Assembly (NCBI RefSeq): GCF_030689745.1
Contig: NZ_JAUYGL010000175.1
Location: 1-51,890 of the forward strand
DNA from: Devosia sp.
Lineage (GTDB): Bacteria > Pseudomonadota > Alphaproteobacteria > Rhizobiales > Devosiaceae
Direction of reading: 5' to 3'
DNA: 51,890 bases
A program made the translations under genes and the position numbers. Below the pieces are notes generated by a model that was given only the letters and a program-made list of their open reading frames with translations, made no database searches and was not told where the DNA came from. Positions 27,240 to 36,317 of the stretch are shown piece by piece. Each line of letters begins with the position of its first letter. Within the stretch, counting starts at the first letter, position 1.

Positions 27240-27764
27240 TTGGCCACGGAAGCTCAACAATCAACGACACGACGGGATTTCCTGTTCGTAGCAACTGGCG
27301 CGGTGGCAGGCGTCGGTGCGGCGGCAACTGTCTGGCCGCTGATCAATCAGATGAATCCTGATGCCTCGACCCTGGCGGTCGCCAGCATCGAGTTCAGCCT
27401 CAACGGCATCGAAGAGGGACAGTCCGTGACCATTCTGTGGCGCGGTCTGCCGGTGTTTGTGCGCAATCGCACCGCCAAGGAAATCGAAGAGGCCAAAGCG
27501 GTTGCGCTGGCCGATTTGAAAGACCCCGAGACCGATGAGCAGCGTACCAAGGAAGGCCACGAGCAGTGGCTGGTGATGATCGCCAACTGCACCCATCTGG
27601 GCTGCATTCCAACCGGTGAATCGGGCGAGTTTGATGGCTGGTTCTGCCCATGCCACGGGTCGCAGTTCGATACCGCCGGCCGTATCCGCAAGGGTCCCGC
27701 ACCGACCAATCTGGTCGTTCCACCATATGAATTTATCAGCGATTCGCTGATCCAGATCGGTTAG
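27240..27764 (+). CDS. petA: Ubiquinol-cytochrome c reductase iron-sulfur subunit (Rieske)
   Basis: The 174-residue subunit has a twin-arginine motif RRDFLF at 11-16, one membrane helix at about 17-37, and the 2Fe-2S ligands CTHLGC (117-122) and CPCHGS (136-141). It moves electrons from ubiquinol to cytochrome c1. The start is a TTG with GGGGA 7 nt upstream; no ATG is available. It is the first gene of the bc1 operon, divergent from trmL across about 230 nt that hold its promoter. Confidence 0.96.
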   Translation: MATEAQQSTTRRDFLFVATGAVAGVGAAATVWPLINQMNPDASTLAVASIEFSLNGIEEGQSVTILWRGLPVFVRNRTAKEIEEAKAVALADLKDPETDEQRTKEGHEQWLVMIANCTHLGCIPTGESGEFDGWFCPCHGSQFDTAGRIRKGPAPTNLVVPPYEFISDSLIQIG

Positions 27765-27778
27765 TGGGGGCTACCGCG

Positions 27779-29029
27779 ATGTCAGAACACTCAACTTACA
27801 CTCCCGGCTCCGGCGTCGAGAAATGGCTCGATGAACGGCTGCCGATCATCCGGTTCTCCAAAGAGCACCTGATGGACTTCCCGACGCCCAAGAACCTCAA
27901 TTACTGGTGGACCTTCGGGGCCATTCTGGTGATGTGCCTGGGCATCCAGATCGTTACCGGCGTGATCCTAGCGATGCACTATACGCCCAATATCGCCATG
28001 GCCTTCGACTCGGTCGAGCATATCCGCCGTGACGTCAATGGCGGCCGGATGATCCAGTCGTTCCACGCCGTGGGCGCCTCAATGTTCTTTGCGGCCGTCT
28101 ATATCCACATTTTCCGTGGCATGTATTTCGGTTCCTACAAGGCACCCCGCGAGATCCTGTGGATCCTGGGCGTGCTGATTTTCGTGCTGATGATGGCAAC
28201 CGCCTTCATGGGCTATGTGTTGCCCTGGGGCCAGATGTCTGGCTGGGCCGCGACCGTGATCACCAATATCTTTGCGGCTATCCCGATTATCGGTACGCCG
28301 CTGCTCGAACTGCTGCGTGGCGGGTTCTCGGTGGGCAATCCCACGCTCAACCGCTTCTTCTCGCTGCACTATCTGCTGCCGTTCGTCATCGCCGCCGTGG
28401 TGGCGCTGCATATCTGGGCGCTGCACGTGCCGGGCAACAACAACCCGACCGGTGTGGACGTCAAGGATGGCCGCGATACCTTGCCCTTCCATCCGTATTA
28501 CACGATGAAGGACGCCTTCGGCATGGTGCTGTTCATGATCCCGTTTGTCTGGTTCGCCTTCTTTGCGCCAGACATTCTGGGTCACCCGGACAACTATATC
28601 GAGTTCAACAGCCAGGTGACGCCTGCCCATATCGTGCCCGAATGGTATTTCCTGCCATTCTACGCGATCCTGCGCGCCATCGACTTCAACCTGCTCTTCA
28701 TCGACTCCAAACTGTTGGGCGTGATCTTCTTCGGTGGCTCTATCGTCATCCTGTTCCTGCTGCCATGGCTGGATACATCGAAGGTACGCTCGGGCAATTT
28801 CCGTCCGATGTTCAAGTGGTTCTACTGGCTCTTCGTGGTGAACTTCGTCGCGCTGACCTATCTGGGTGCGCAGCCTGCCGATGCTACCGGCGTGCTGTTC
28901 TCCAAGATCTGCACTGCTTACTATTTCATCCACTTCATCGTCATCCTGCCCGTGCTTAGCCGCATCGAGAAGCCTCGGCCCCTGCCGACCAGTATCTCGG
29001 AAAGCGTGCTGGCCAAGTCACACGCGTAA
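27779..29029 (+). CDS. petB: Cytochrome b of the bc1 complex
   Basis: The 416-residue protein has about eight membrane helices, haem ligands in SFHAVGAS and YIHIFRG and in SLHYLLPF and ALHIWALH, and the quinol-oxidation motif PEWY. It is the membrane core of complex III. The ATG at 27779 is chosen over an in-frame GTG-type start at 27764 that overlaps the petA end; a G-rich site precedes it. Confidence 0.96.
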   Translation: MSEHSTYTPGSGVEKWLDERLPIIRFSKEHLMDFPTPKNLNYWWTFGAILVMCLGIQIVTGVILAMHYTPNIAMAFDSVEHIRRDVNGGRMIQSFHAVGASMFFAAVYIHIFRGMYFGSYKAPREILWILGVLIFVLMMATAFMGYVLPWGQMSGWAATVITNIFAAIPIIGTPLLELLRGGFSVGNPTLNRFFSLHYLLPFVIAAVVALHIWALHVPGNNNPTGVDVKDGRDTLPFHPYYTMKDAFGMVLFMIPFVWFAFFAPDILGHPDNYIEFNSQVTPAHIVPEWYFLPFYAILRAIDFNLLFIDSKLLGVIFFGGSIVILFLLPWLDTSKVRSGNFRPMFKWFYWLFVVNFVALTYLGAQPADATGVLFSKICTAYYFIHFIVILPVLSRIEKPRPLPTSISESVLAKSHA

Positions 29030-29045
29030 GGGAGGGGCAGGTAAT

Positions 29046-29891
29046 ATGTTCAATACCAAGACAGTTCTCGCTACATTGGCCGTACTGGCCGGACTTTCCG
29101 GCGTGTCGGCGACACAGGCGGCTGGCGAAGTCGTGCATATCGAGAAGCAGAGCTGGAGTTTTGCTGGCATCTTTGGCACCTATGACCAGAACCAGCTGCA
29201 GCGCGGCTTCCAGGTGTTCAATGAAGTATGCGCCAGTTGCCATGGCGCCCGCTTGATCGCCTTCCGCAACCTGGCTGAAGAGGGCGGTCCGTCCTTCTCT
29301 GAAGCCCAGATCAAGGCGCTGGCCGCAGAGTATGAAATCGCCGATGCGACCGCCGATGGTGGTGTGCGTCCAGGTGTAGCGGCCGACAGATGGCCGTCGC
29401 CGTTCGAAACGGAACAGGACGCCCGTGATGCCAATGGCGGCTCGCTTCCACCGGATTTCTCGGTGCTGGCCAAGGCTCGTGGCGTGCACGATGCCTTCCC
29501 ATTCTGGGTCTTTAATTACTTCACCGGCTATTCCGAAGGCGGCCCGGATTATATTCACGGTCTGCTGACCAGCTATGAAGATGAGGCGCCGGAAGGTTTC
29601 GAACTGCCAGAAGGTAAGTACTACAACCATGTGTTCCCCGGCAACGCCATTGGCATGGCGCCGCCGCTGTCGGATGGCCAGATCACCTATGAGGTGGCGG
29701 AAGGCCAAACCGCCGTGCCAGAAACAGTAGACCAGTATTCTACCGACGTGGCTGCCTTCATGATGTGGATGGCCGAGCCCCATCTGTCGGGTCGCAAGCA
29801 GACTGGGTTTGTCGTGTTGCTGTTCCTGGTGGTATTCGCCGGGTTGATGTATGGCACCAAGCGCAAGATCTGGGCGGGCATCGAACACTAG
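29046..29891 (+). CDS. petC: Cytochrome c1
   Basis: The 281-residue protein has a signal peptide with likely cleavage near residue 25, the haem-attachment motif CASCH at 62-66, a probable axial Met in IGMAPPLSDGQ, and a C-terminal membrane anchor (about 256-272). It carries electrons from the Rieske centre to soluble cytochrome c. The ATG at 29046 lies 16 nt after petB with GGAGGGG upstream. It is the last gene of the operon, followed by strong hairpins. Confidence 0.96.
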   Translation: MFNTKTVLATLAVLAGLSGVSATQAAGEVVHIEKQSWSFAGIFGTYDQNQLQRGFQVFNEVCASCHGARLIAFRNLAEEGGPSFSEAQIKALAAEYEIADATADGGVRPGVAADRWPSPFETEQDARDANGGSLPPDFSVLAKARGVHDAFPFWVFNYFTGYSEGGPDYIHGLLTSYEDEAPEGFELPEGKYYNHVFPGNAIGMAPPLSDGQITYEVAEGQTAVPETVDQYSTDVAAFMMWMAEPHLSGRKQTGFVVLLFLVVFAGLMYGTKRKIWAGIEH

Positions 29892-29910
29892 TTGCCGGCC
29901 GCTCGGGGGC

Positions 29911-29935
29911 GAAAACGCGCCAGTCGCGCGTTTTC
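29911..29935 (+). other. Hairpin in the petC 3' untranslated region
   Basis: GAAAACGCGC and GCGCGTTTTC form a perfect 10-bp stem with a 5-nt loop. It is flanked by an outer GTTGCC/GGCAAC pair (29891-29896 and 29937-29942) that begins at the petC stop codon. It lies upstream of the real terminator and could protect the mRNA 3' end. Confidence 0.55.
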
Positions 29936-29981
29936 AGGCAACTGGGCCCGAAGAGCTCCGCTCGACGGACAATCAGATAGA

Positions 29982-30004
29982 GGGCCCCATTGGGGCCCTT
30001 TTTT
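29982..30004 (+). terminator. Rho-independent terminator of the bc1 operon
   Basis: GGGCCCC and GGGGCCC form a perfect 7-bp stem around ATT, directly followed by six T. This is the clearest intrinsic terminator in the window. Confidence 0.9.
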
Positions 30005-30099
30005 CGTTTCTACGCATCACATCGGCAACAGGGACTTGCCATTTTCGCTCCGGGTCGCAATATGCTTGAACATGTCGGTCCGCTATCGAGGGAGCCCTG

Positions 30100-30294
30100 A
30101 TGTCCGCTATTCGTCTTGCCGTGACCGTCGTCGGTGCTGCCGTCAGCCTGTCCCGCAATCCGGTGGTACGCGCCGGTATCCATGCGGTGACCAGCAATCC
30201 CAAGACCCGCGAGACCGCGATCAGTGTAACCCGCAAGGCCGCCTATAACGCCGGCGTTGTGGCCCGGCATCTGGTTGGCCGCCGCCTTCCCTGA
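30100..30294 (+). CDS. Small hypothetical protein
   Basis: The 64-residue protein starts at an ATG with GGGAG five bases upstream. It is Ala/Val-rich at the N-terminus (RLAVTVVGAAVSL) and strongly basic overall (Arg and Lys spread through the C-terminal half, ending VGRRLP). I do not recognise the family. It precedes apt by 23 nt and is probably co-transcribed with it. Confidence 0.65.
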   Translation: MSAIRLAVTVVGAAVSLSRNPVVRAGIHAVTSNPKTRETAISVTRKAAYNAGVVARHLVGRRLP

Positions 30295-30317
30295 ACGCCC
30301 ACGACCCCAGGATTTCT

Positions 30318-30851
30318 ATGTCGCTCGATCTCAAGGCTCTGGTGCGCACAATTCCAGACTATCCCAAAAAGGGCATTCTGTTTCGGGACATCACCACGCT
30401 GATCGAGCACCCCCAGGGGTTCAAGGAGAGTGTCGAGCAGATCGCGCGTCAGTATCGGGGGCGGGGAATTACCCATGTTGCCGGCATTGAGGCCCGCGGC
30501 TTCATCTTTGGCGCCGGCGTGGCCATTGCGCTGGGTGTTGGCTTCATTCCGGTGCGCAAGAAGGGCAAGCTGCCGGGCGAGACCATCGGGCAGAACTACG
30601 CGCTGGAATATGGCGTCGATACCATCGAAATCCATGCCGACGTGCTGAACGAAAAGCATGTGGTTCTGCTGGTTGACGATCTGATCGCCACGGGCGGCAC
30701 GGCCATCGCCGCTGTCGGTCTGCTGCGCCGCACTGGCGCGACGGTGAAGGGCGCGGCTTTCGTCATCGACCTGCCCGAGATTGGCGGCGCTGCCAAGCTG
30801 GCGGCGGAGGGCGTTGAAGTCAGTGCCCTGATGGCGTTTGAGGGCCACTGA
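30318..30851 (+). CDS. apt: Adenine phosphoribosyltransferase
   Basis: The 177-residue protein converts adenine and PRPP to AMP. The PRPP-binding motif VVLLVDDLIATGGTA lies at about 116-130; IPDYPKKGILFRDIT near the N-terminus and GIEARGFIFG are also typical. AGGA lies before the ATG. With adenine deaminase at 208-1917 the window encodes two alternative fates for adenine. Confidence 0.96.
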   Translation: MSLDLKALVRTIPDYPKKGILFRDITTLIEHPQGFKESVEQIARQYRGRGITHVAGIEARGFIFGAGVAIALGVGFIPVRKKGKLPGETIGQNYALEYGVDTIEIHADVLNEKHVVLLVDDLIATGGTAIAAVGLLRRTGATVKGAAFVIDLPEIGGAAKLAAEGVEVSALMAFEGH

Positions 30852-30901
30852 GGCGCCAGTCCGCCATTTGCAGTGAGCTCCCACGGAGGCCTCGACAAAG
30901 C

Positions 30902-31303
30902 CTACCAGCTATTGCGCCCGTCGATCTGCTCGATATCCAGCTTTGACCAGTCCAGATCGTCGATCAGGCGGAGATTGACGGCATAGCTGCGCGTTGCCGG
31001 AATGCCAGTGGCATCGGGATTCTTGGGCGTGCCATCCATATTGTACATGGAGGCCCAATCCGGCGACTCCCCCCAGGTCTGCATCCCGCAATGGCCGCAG
31101 AAATGGTGCTGGTTGACGCCGTCGCTGGCCGAATAGGTGCGCTCGTCATCATTGGCACGGATGTCCAGTTCGTCAGAACCAAAATAACCCCACACGGCAC
31201 CGGTGCGGGCGCAGTAGCTGCAATTGCATTGTTTGGCCTGGGTTGGCAGGTGCGGCAGGGCAATGGAGGTGGCGCCGCAGTGGCAGGTGGCGAACAGGGT
31301 CAT
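30902..31303 (-). CDS. GFA-family (DUF636) zinc protein
   Basis: The 133-residue protein has the cysteine spacing of the glutathione-dependent formaldehyde-activating family: CHCGA, CNCSYC and FCGHCG. Most members are uncharacterised zinc proteins, and a glutathione/formaldehyde role cannot be assumed. The ATG at 31303 has AAGGAGA 6 nt upstream. Confidence 0.9.
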   Translation of the reverse strand: MTLFATCHCGATSIALPHLPTQAKQCNCSYCARTGAVWGYFGSDELDIRANDDERTYSASDGVNQHHFCGHCGMQTWGESPDWASMYNMDGTPKNPDATGIPATRSYAVNLRLIDDLDWSKLDIEQIDGRNSW

Positions 31304-31345
31304 GGCAGGTCTCCTTGACGGTGCCTGCACTCTGTCGGTTGTTGG

Positions 31346-31402
31346 TGACAGTCTCTGTCAGCAGCGGCGAACGGGCCCCCGGCGTGGGGACCCGTCCGCC
31401 GC
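31346..31402 (-). terminator. Tandem hairpins downstream of the TerC gene
   Basis: Two hairpins lie in the 110-nt gap after terC: a large imperfect stem at 31364-31402 (GCGGCG-ACGGG-CCCC against GGGG-CCCGT-CGCCGC) and a perfect 6-bp stem at 31346-31360 (TGACAG/CTGTCA). There is no T-run. They probably end or protect the terC transcript. Confidence 0.4.
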
Positions 31403-31413
31403 TCAGGTCGGCG

Positions 31414-32427
31414 TCAGGACTGATTGGATTGGGGTGCCTCCTGCAGGGCAGGGTCAGGGTCGTTGCGGGTCTTCCAGAGCGAGTAGGCGATGCCGCCACC
31501 CAGAATGCTGATGGTCACCACCAGTGAGAGCAGGGTGTCAATCTTGATGCCTAGGGGCACCAGGAAGATCTTGATACCGACCAGAACGAGAACAATCGCC
31601 AGCGATATCTGCAGATAGCGAAAGCGGCTCATTGCTGCGGCCAGGGCAAAGTACAGCGCGCGCAGCCCCAGAATGGCAAAGATGTTGGAGGTGTAGACGA
31701 TGAAGGTATCCTGCGTAACGGCAAAGACGGCCGGGACGGAGTCAACGGCAAAGACCAGATCGACGAGTTCCACCATGATCAGGGCCAATCCCAATGGCGT
31801 CAGCCACAACACCAGCTTGCCGGTCTTGGGGTGCGGCTGCCGCGCCGTGAAGTCGTGCCCATGCAGTTGTTTGGTGATGCGGAAATGCTTGGTCAAGAAG
31901 CGAAATGCCGGGTTCTCCTCGATGTGAGGCTGTTCCCCCTGGTGGCTGAACATGCGAATGCCGGTGAATATCAGAAAGGCGCCAAACAAGAACAATATCC
32001 AGCTGTACTGGTGCACCAGCGCGGCACCCAAACCGATGAGAATGGCGCGCAGCACCACAACACCGATAATCCCCCAGAACAGCACACGGTGCTGGTAGAT
32101 CCGGGGAATGGACAGGAAGGTAAAGATCGACGCGATGACAAACATGTTGTCCATCGCCAGGGACTGCTCGATCACATAGGCGGTGTAGAATTCGAGCCCG
32201 GATTCAGCGCCGCGCTGCCACCACACCCAGCCGCCAAAAGCCATGGCAATGGCGACGTAAAAGCCATACAGGCTCAGGCTTTCGCGGGCGCCGATCTCAT
32301 GTTCATCCCGATGCAGGACACCCAGATCGAAGGCCAGCAGGCCGATGACAATCGCGATGAACGCGACCCAGAAATAAATTGGTGTACCAAGAAATTCACC
32401 CATCAGGGCGCTAAGCAGCGTTTCCAT
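31414..32427 (-). CDS. TerC/Alx-family integral membrane protein
   Basis: The 337-residue protein has about nine membrane helices and the TerC hallmarks EQSLAMDNMFV and VELVDLVFAVDSVPAV, whose acidic residues are thought to bind metal. Homologues such as Alx export manganese, and other TerC proteins are linked to tellurite resistance or metal loading of exported enzymes. The start ATG has GGAG about 11 nt upstream. A structured leader precedes it. Confidence 0.92.
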   Translation of the reverse strand: METLLSALMGEFLGTPIYFWVAFIAIVIGLLAFDLGVLHRDEHEIGARESLSLYGFYVAIAMAFGGWVWWQRGAESGLEFYTAYVIEQSLAMDNMFVIASIFTFLSIPRIYQHRVLFWGIIGVVVLRAILIGLGAALVHQYSWILFLFGAFLIFTGIRMFSHQGEQPHIEENPAFRFLTKHFRITKQLHGHDFTARQPHPKTGKLVLWLTPLGLALIMVELVDLVFAVDSVPAVFAVTQDTFIVYTSNIFAILGLRALYFALAAAMSRFRYLQISLAIVLVLVGIKIFLVPLGIKIDTLLSLVVTISILGGGIAYSLWKTRNDPDPALQEAPQSNQS

Positions 32428-32470
32428 CGCCGGACCATCTCCATGTTCGTTTGGAGTGGCTCCGACATCA

Positions 32471-32534
32471 CGAGAACATCAAAGTTCTCGCCAGAGGGGC
32501 CCGGCGCCACCTGGGCTAAGTGTGATCTGGCGCC
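32471..32534 (-). promoter_or_regulatory. Structured 5' leader of the TerC gene
   Basis: Two perfect hairpins lie 44-107 nt upstream of the terC start: GGCGCCA/TGGCGCC (32503-32509 with 32528-32534) and CGAGAAC/GTTCTCG (32471-32477 with 32484-32490). Genes of this family often carry the manganese-sensing yybP-ykoY riboswitch, but I cannot match its consensus here with confidence. The structure is seen; a riboswitch is a guess. Confidence 0.4.
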
Positions 32535-32567
32535 AGAATTTCAAGCCCCGCGCGCAAAAAAAACTTC

Positions 32568-32912
32568 TCAGCGCGGCGTGCACAGCATGACGATGGCTTC
32601 GGCGGTTTCGAGTTGAATGGCCGCGCCATGGTTCGGGTCGGGGATAACCCGACCGGCCGTGATGTTGCGGGCGGCCCTGAGGCCTCCGTCAACGAAGCCG
32701 ACGCCGTCTTCATAGCCGGTTACGGTGCCGGTGCCTGAAGCGGCATCGCCCGGCACGGTCGAGGCAAAACCGTAGACATTGCCGTAAATGGTCAGAATGC
32801 CGGCCTTGGCGCTGGTGGCGTCGCGGCAGCCCCAATTGCCCTCAAAGCTCTGGGCGAGCGATGGGGTGGCGGACAGGACGGTGAGGGCAGCTATCAGGGC
32901 GATTCGGCGCAT
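32568..32912 (-). CDS. Small secreted protein, unknown function
   Basis: The 114-residue protein has a clear Sec signal peptide (MRRIALIAALTVLSATPSLA, cleavage near residue 20), then NWGCRD and a Gly-rich beta-type stretch. A second Cys near the C-terminus (MLCTPR) could pair with the first. I do not recognise the family. It is probably periplasmic. It follows the MaoC pair by 31 nt on the same strand. Confidence 0.78.
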   Translation of the reverse strand: MRRIALIAALTVLSATPSLAQSFEGNWGCRDATSAKAGILTIYGNVYGFASTVPGDAASGTGTVTGYEDGVGFVDGGLRAARNITAGRVIPDPNHGAAIQLETAEAIVMLCTPR

Positions 32913-32943
32913 GCGTCCACAGTGCCGGGCCAGGGCGCGGCTT

Positions 32944-33501
32944 TCAAGCGCGGCGTTTGAGCAGGGGCCCCAATACAGGCAGATTGCTGAGGGCCAACAT
33001 GATCTTGAGCTTGAGCGGCATCTGATAGTCGCGCAATTTCGAGAAACCGACGAGATTGGCGCGATAGACCAGGTCACCATGCTGGTTGATTGCGGTGAGC
33101 TTGTTGAACAACAGGCCCCAGCCTGGGATGGAATTGGAAGGGCGCTTGTCGGTGACCACCAGTTCGTAGCTGACCGTGTCGCCGGGCCGCACGGGTACCT
33201 TGAAATCCATGCTGTTAACGCCGGGCGAGGGACCAGAGACGCCCGGTTCCAGCCCCATGGCGCGCAAACGCTCTTCCTCGGCAAACAGGGTGTCAACCAT
33301 CAGGCGATGACCGACGCTGACCGTGTGCCAGCCACTGGCCACCAGACCGCCAAAATGACTGTGCTTGGCTGCCTCGGCATCAAGGTGGAAGTACTGCGGG
33401 TCATACAGCGTGGCGAAGCGGACGATCTCGTCGGCGTCGAAGGTGTGGCTGCCCAGCACAAACACCTCATCGATGATGATATCCTCGAACCAGCGGGTCA
33501 T
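32944..33501 (-). CDS. MaoC-like hydratase domain protein (second of a pair)
   Basis: The 185-residue hot-dog-fold protein has the hydratase pattern YDPQYFHLD, with catalytic Asp and His, and HFGGLVASGWHT. It may hydrate enoyl-CoA or dehydrate (R)-3-hydroxyacyl-CoA. A basic hydrophobic tail (LKLKIMLALSNLPVLGPLLKRR) extends past the domain. Its ATG overlaps the preceding MaoC gene by four bases, so the two may form a heterodimer. Confidence 0.88.
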   Translation of the reverse strand: MTRWFEDIIIDEVFVLGSHTFDADEIVRFATLYDPQYFHLDAEAAKHSHFGGLVASGWHTVSVGHRLMVDTLFAEEERLRAMGLEPGVSGPSPGVNSMDFKVPVRPGDTVSYELVVTDKRPSNSIPGWGLLFNKLTAINQHGDLVYRANLVGFSKLRDYQMPLKLKIMLALSNLPVLGPLLKRRA

Positions 33502-33977
33502 GTGCCAGCTCCGGGAGTGCGGGTATCGACGAGATTGGCCAGGCGCATGCTCAGAACCGAAGCGCCCTTCTGGTTGCGCATGTCAAACTCCAGCGTGACA
33601 ATACCCCATTGCGGGTGGCTTCCGGAGCGGCGCAGGTCGACAATGGTGACCGTGCCGCCAATGGTGTCGTTGACCATGACCGGGTTCTTCCATTTCAGAT
33701 CGGAAAATCCGAGCCCGCCGGCCGAGGCGATTGTGCTGAGAAAGCTGTCGACCAGCATGCGCAGGCCGAGCCCGCCCGTCTGCCAGCCGCTGGCGGCCAG
33801 GCCGCCGAGCAGGCTTGCCTTGGCTGCGGTTTCATCGAGGTGAAATGGGAAGGGGTCAAACTCGGTGGCGAAGGTGATAATCATCGCCTTGCTCACCGTA
33901 ATGTGGCCCAGATCGATCACCTCTCCAATGGCGAGATCCTCGAAATGACGGCGGTCTTTGGTGACTGGATTGGTCAT
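33498..33977 (-). CDS. MaoC-like hydratase domain protein (first of a pair)
   Basis: The 159-residue protein has the same fold and motifs as its neighbour: FDPFPFHLDE and LLGGLAASGWQTGG. It leads the pair, with translational coupling to the next gene. The substrate is unknown. The 264 nt upstream (33978-34241) contain no gene that I can support. Confidence 0.88.
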   Translation of the reverse strand: MTNPVTKDRRHFEDLAIGEVIDLGHITVSKAMIITFATEFDPFPFHLDETAAKASLLGGLAASGWQTGGLGLRMLVDSFLSTIASAGGLGFSDLKWKNPVMVNDTIGGTVTIVDLRRSGSHPQWGIVTLEFDMRNQKGASVLSMRLANLVDTRTPGAGT

Positions 33978-34241
33978 TGGGCTGCCCTATACGTCAATCG
34001 ACGTTCTGCCCGTTTTGGCCGTGCAAGGCAACCCGGTTGTCACGGACCGACTGGCAGCCGCAGGTGAGGTGAAGGTACAGAGGAGTTGTGGAACGCACGC
34101 CTAAAGAAGGTCGGCTGGTAGTGTTGCTGGCAAGCGGGGGCGTTCGATCGGGGGGGCGTACCGATCCCAGCCACCACTGCCGGCTCGTCGAAAAAGTTGC
34201 TCACCGCCAAGGGCGCGTTGGCAACGGTGGGTCGTGGTCGT

Positions 34242-34481
34242 TCAGATCTCGTGCGCGAGGTGGCCGGGGATATCGACGCCGCTTTCGGCATACTCCCGGA
34301 GCTTGTTGCGCATGGTACGGATTGAAATACCCAGAATGATGGCTGCCCGGGTCCGGTTACCTTCGGTATGTCTTAGCGTTGCCAGGATCAGGTCGCGTTC
34401 AACCTCCGCAACCTGCAAACCGACCAAGGCTTCAGCGGCTAGCGGATTAGGCGCCTGAACAGAGGTGTTGAGATTGTGCAT
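34242..34481 (-). CDS. Stand-alone FlbD/Fis-type DNA-binding domain protein
   Basis: The 79-residue protein consists almost only of a Fis-type helix-turn-helix: VAEVERDLILATLRHTEGN, then AAIILGISIRTMRNKLREY. This matches the C-terminal domain of FlbD, the flagellar sigma-54 activator of Caulobacter, without its receiver or AAA domains. The ATG has GGAAAG 7 nt upstream. A perfect CtrA box lies about 60 nt upstream. No flagellar genes are in the window. I infer a small DNA-binding regulator. Confidence 0.85.
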   Translation of the reverse strand: MHNLNTSVQAPNPLAAEALVGLQVAEVERDLILATLRHTEGNRTRAAIILGISIRTMRNKLREYAESGVDIPGHLAHEI

Positions 34482-34542
34482 GGTGTCACTTTCCGAGCCC
34501 CCAATGTTGCGTCCGGAACGGCATTAGAATGGCGCGGTATGG

Positions 34543-34558
34543 TTAATGCATCATTAAC
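34543..34558. promoter_or_regulatory. CtrA-type binding box upstream of the FlbD-like gene
   Basis: TTAA-N7-TTAAC matches the full alphaproteobacterial CtrA consensus. It sits inside a perfect palindrome (GTTAATG-CAT-CATTAAC, 34542-34558), so the consensus reads on both strands. It lies 62-78 nt upstream of the start of the gene at 34481, in the promoter zone. Confidence 0.65.
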
Positions 34559-34746
34559 AATGTCTGGAGCGTGCATCACATCTGTGACTAATTTTCAAAA
34601 TAAATATAGCGATTATAAGGGCTTGTACTAATTGACACCCTGGTTCCAGGGCGCTCTGGCGCTGGCACTATGTTCAATGCGGCGGTGTGATCGTCGCTTC
34701 TGTGCCTCGGGCAGATCCATCGGCGCCTGCTCGTGTACGCTGGGTA

Positions 34747-35217
34747 TCATGCCTTGTGGGTACGGACATTATGGGGCTGGACTTGCGTCAGCACATAGCG
34801 GTGCGTTGCGTATTCTCTGCTGAGAGCGACGAAGCCGAGGCGTTGGTAGAAGGCAAAGGCGGCCTCGGGTGCATTGGTGTTGAGATAATCAAAATAGGTC
34901 GCGGCATTGCGCTGCATTGCACCGATCAGGAGCTGACCAATGCCGTGCCGCCGGTACTGTTCGGCGACATAGAGGTAGCGGATGCGGCCCGCTCGCGGGT
35001 GCGGATCATAGGGGTCGACATTACGACCGCAGGTTCCCACCAGCGTTTCGCCATCCCAGGCGCCGAACACGATCTCACCGTCACGATCAAAAGTGTTGGC
35101 GCCGCTGCGCCAGTTCTCGTCAAAGTACGACAACATCTGATGGCCACCGGCGCGGCTCTCGGCCAGCAATCGGTCAAAGCCAGCCGCGTCCGGGGTGACT
35201 GGCGCGAGAGTGAACAC
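34747..35217 (-). CDS. GNAT-family N-acetyltransferase
   Basis: The 156-residue protein has the GNAT acetyl-CoA site RIRYLYVAEQYRRHGIGQLLI (about 79-99) and a C-terminal AAFAFYQRLGFVALS. The acceptor is unknown. It starts at a GTG only 2 nt after the ychF stop, so it is read from the ychF transcript with probable reinitiation. The 265 nt between this gene's end and the FlbD-like gene hold the CtrA box and AT-rich promoter sequence. Confidence 0.88.
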   Translation of the reverse strand: MFTLAPVTPDAAGFDRLLAESRAGGHQMLSYFDENWRSGANTFDRDGEIVFGAWDGETLVGTCGRNVDPYDPHPRAGRIRYLYVAEQYRRHGIGQLLIGAMQRNAATYFDYLNTNAPEAAFAFYQRLGFVALSREYATHRYVLTQVQPHNVRTHKA

Positions 35218-35219
35218 CC

Positions 35220-36317
35220 CTAGGTATTGAACTTGAACAGCATCACGTCGCCATCCTTGACGACATACTCCTTGCCTTCGTCGCGCGCCTTGCCCGCTTC
35301 CTTGGCGGCCACTTCGCCGCCCAGGGCCACGAAGTCATCATAGGCAATGGTCTGGGCGCGGATAAAGCCGCGCTCGAAGTCGGAATGGATTACGCCGGCT
35401 GCCGCGGGAGCCTTGTCGCCCTTGTGGATGGTCCAGGCGCGCGATTCCTTGGGGCCGACGGTGAAATAGGTCTGCAGGCCGAGCAAGTCGTAGGCTTCGC
35501 GGATCAGCCGGTTCAGACCAGCCTCGTGCAGGCCCAGCGATTCCAGAAATTCAGCGCCCTCGGCATCGGGGAGCTGAGCAAGTTGGGATTCGATCTCGGC
35601 GGAGATCACTACCACGCCGGCATCGTGGGCCTTGGCGTAATCTTCGACCAGCTTGCTCATGGCGTTGCCGGTGGCAGCCGAGCCTTCATCGACATTGCAG
35701 ACATAAAGCGCGGGCTTAGAGGTCAGCAATTGCAGTTCCTGGAAGGCCTTTTCTTCCTCGGCGTCGCGCTGGACGAAGCGGGCGGACCTGCCGTCGCGCA
35801 GCAGCACGAGCGCGCGATCGATCAGCTCGAGCGTCAGCTTGGCATCCTTGTCGCCCTGTTTGGCCTTCTTCTCGACGCCGGTGCGGCGCTTTTCGAGACT
35901 TTCCAGATCGGCCAGCATCAGCTCGGTTTCGACCACTTCGGCGTCTGCCAGCGGATCGACCTTGTTGGCGACGTGGATGACGTTGCCGTCTTCAAAACAG
36001 CGCAGCACATAGGCGATGGCATCGCATTCGCGGATATTGGCGAGGAACTGGTTGCCCAGGCCTTCGCCCTGGCTGGCGCCCTTGACCAGACCGGCGATGT
36101 CGACAAAGCTCATGCGGGCGGGCTGCACATTGATCGATTTGCCGATTTCGGCAAGCTTGTCGAGCCGCGCATCGGGCACCGAGACTTCGCCCACATTGGG
36201 CTCAATGGTGCAGAACGGGAAATTGGCGGCCTGGGCGGCAGCGGTGCGGGTCAGCGCGTTGAAGAGGGTCGACTTGCCGACATTGGGCAGGCCGACGATG
36301 CCCATCTTGAAACCCAT
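35220..36317 (-). CDS. ychF: Ribosome-associated Obg-family ATPase YchF
   Basis: The 365-residue protein has G1 GLPNVGKST at about 9-17, [12 protein letters not shown] as G3, and NKVD-like and CNVDE segments where Obg GTPases have NKxD, as expected for the ATP-preferring YchF. The C-terminal TGS-like domain ([14 protein letters not shown]) is present. The start ATG has GGAG about 8 nt upstream. Confidence 0.96.
   Translation of the reverse strand: MGFKMGIVGLPNVGKSTLFNALTRTAAAQAANFPFCTIEPNVGEVSVPDARLDKLAEIGKSINVQPARMSFVDIAGLVKGASQGEGLGNQFLANIRECDAIAYVLRCFEDGNVIHVANKVDPLADAEVVETELMLADLESLEKRRTGVEKKAKQGDKDAKLTLELIDRALVLLRDGRSARFVQRDAEEEKAFQELQLLTSKPALYVCNVDEGSAATGNAMSKLVEDYAKAHDAGVVVISAEIESQLAQLPDAEGAEFLESLGLHEAGLNRLIREAYDLLGLQTYFTVGPKESRAWTIHKGDKAPAAAGVIHSDFERGFIRAQTIAYDDFVALGGEVAAKEAGKARDEGKEYVVKDGDVMLFKFNT

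Noticed and set aside
28079..28933. Minus-strand frame opposite cytochrome b
   Set aside because: No motif, no start site, and fully covered by petB.
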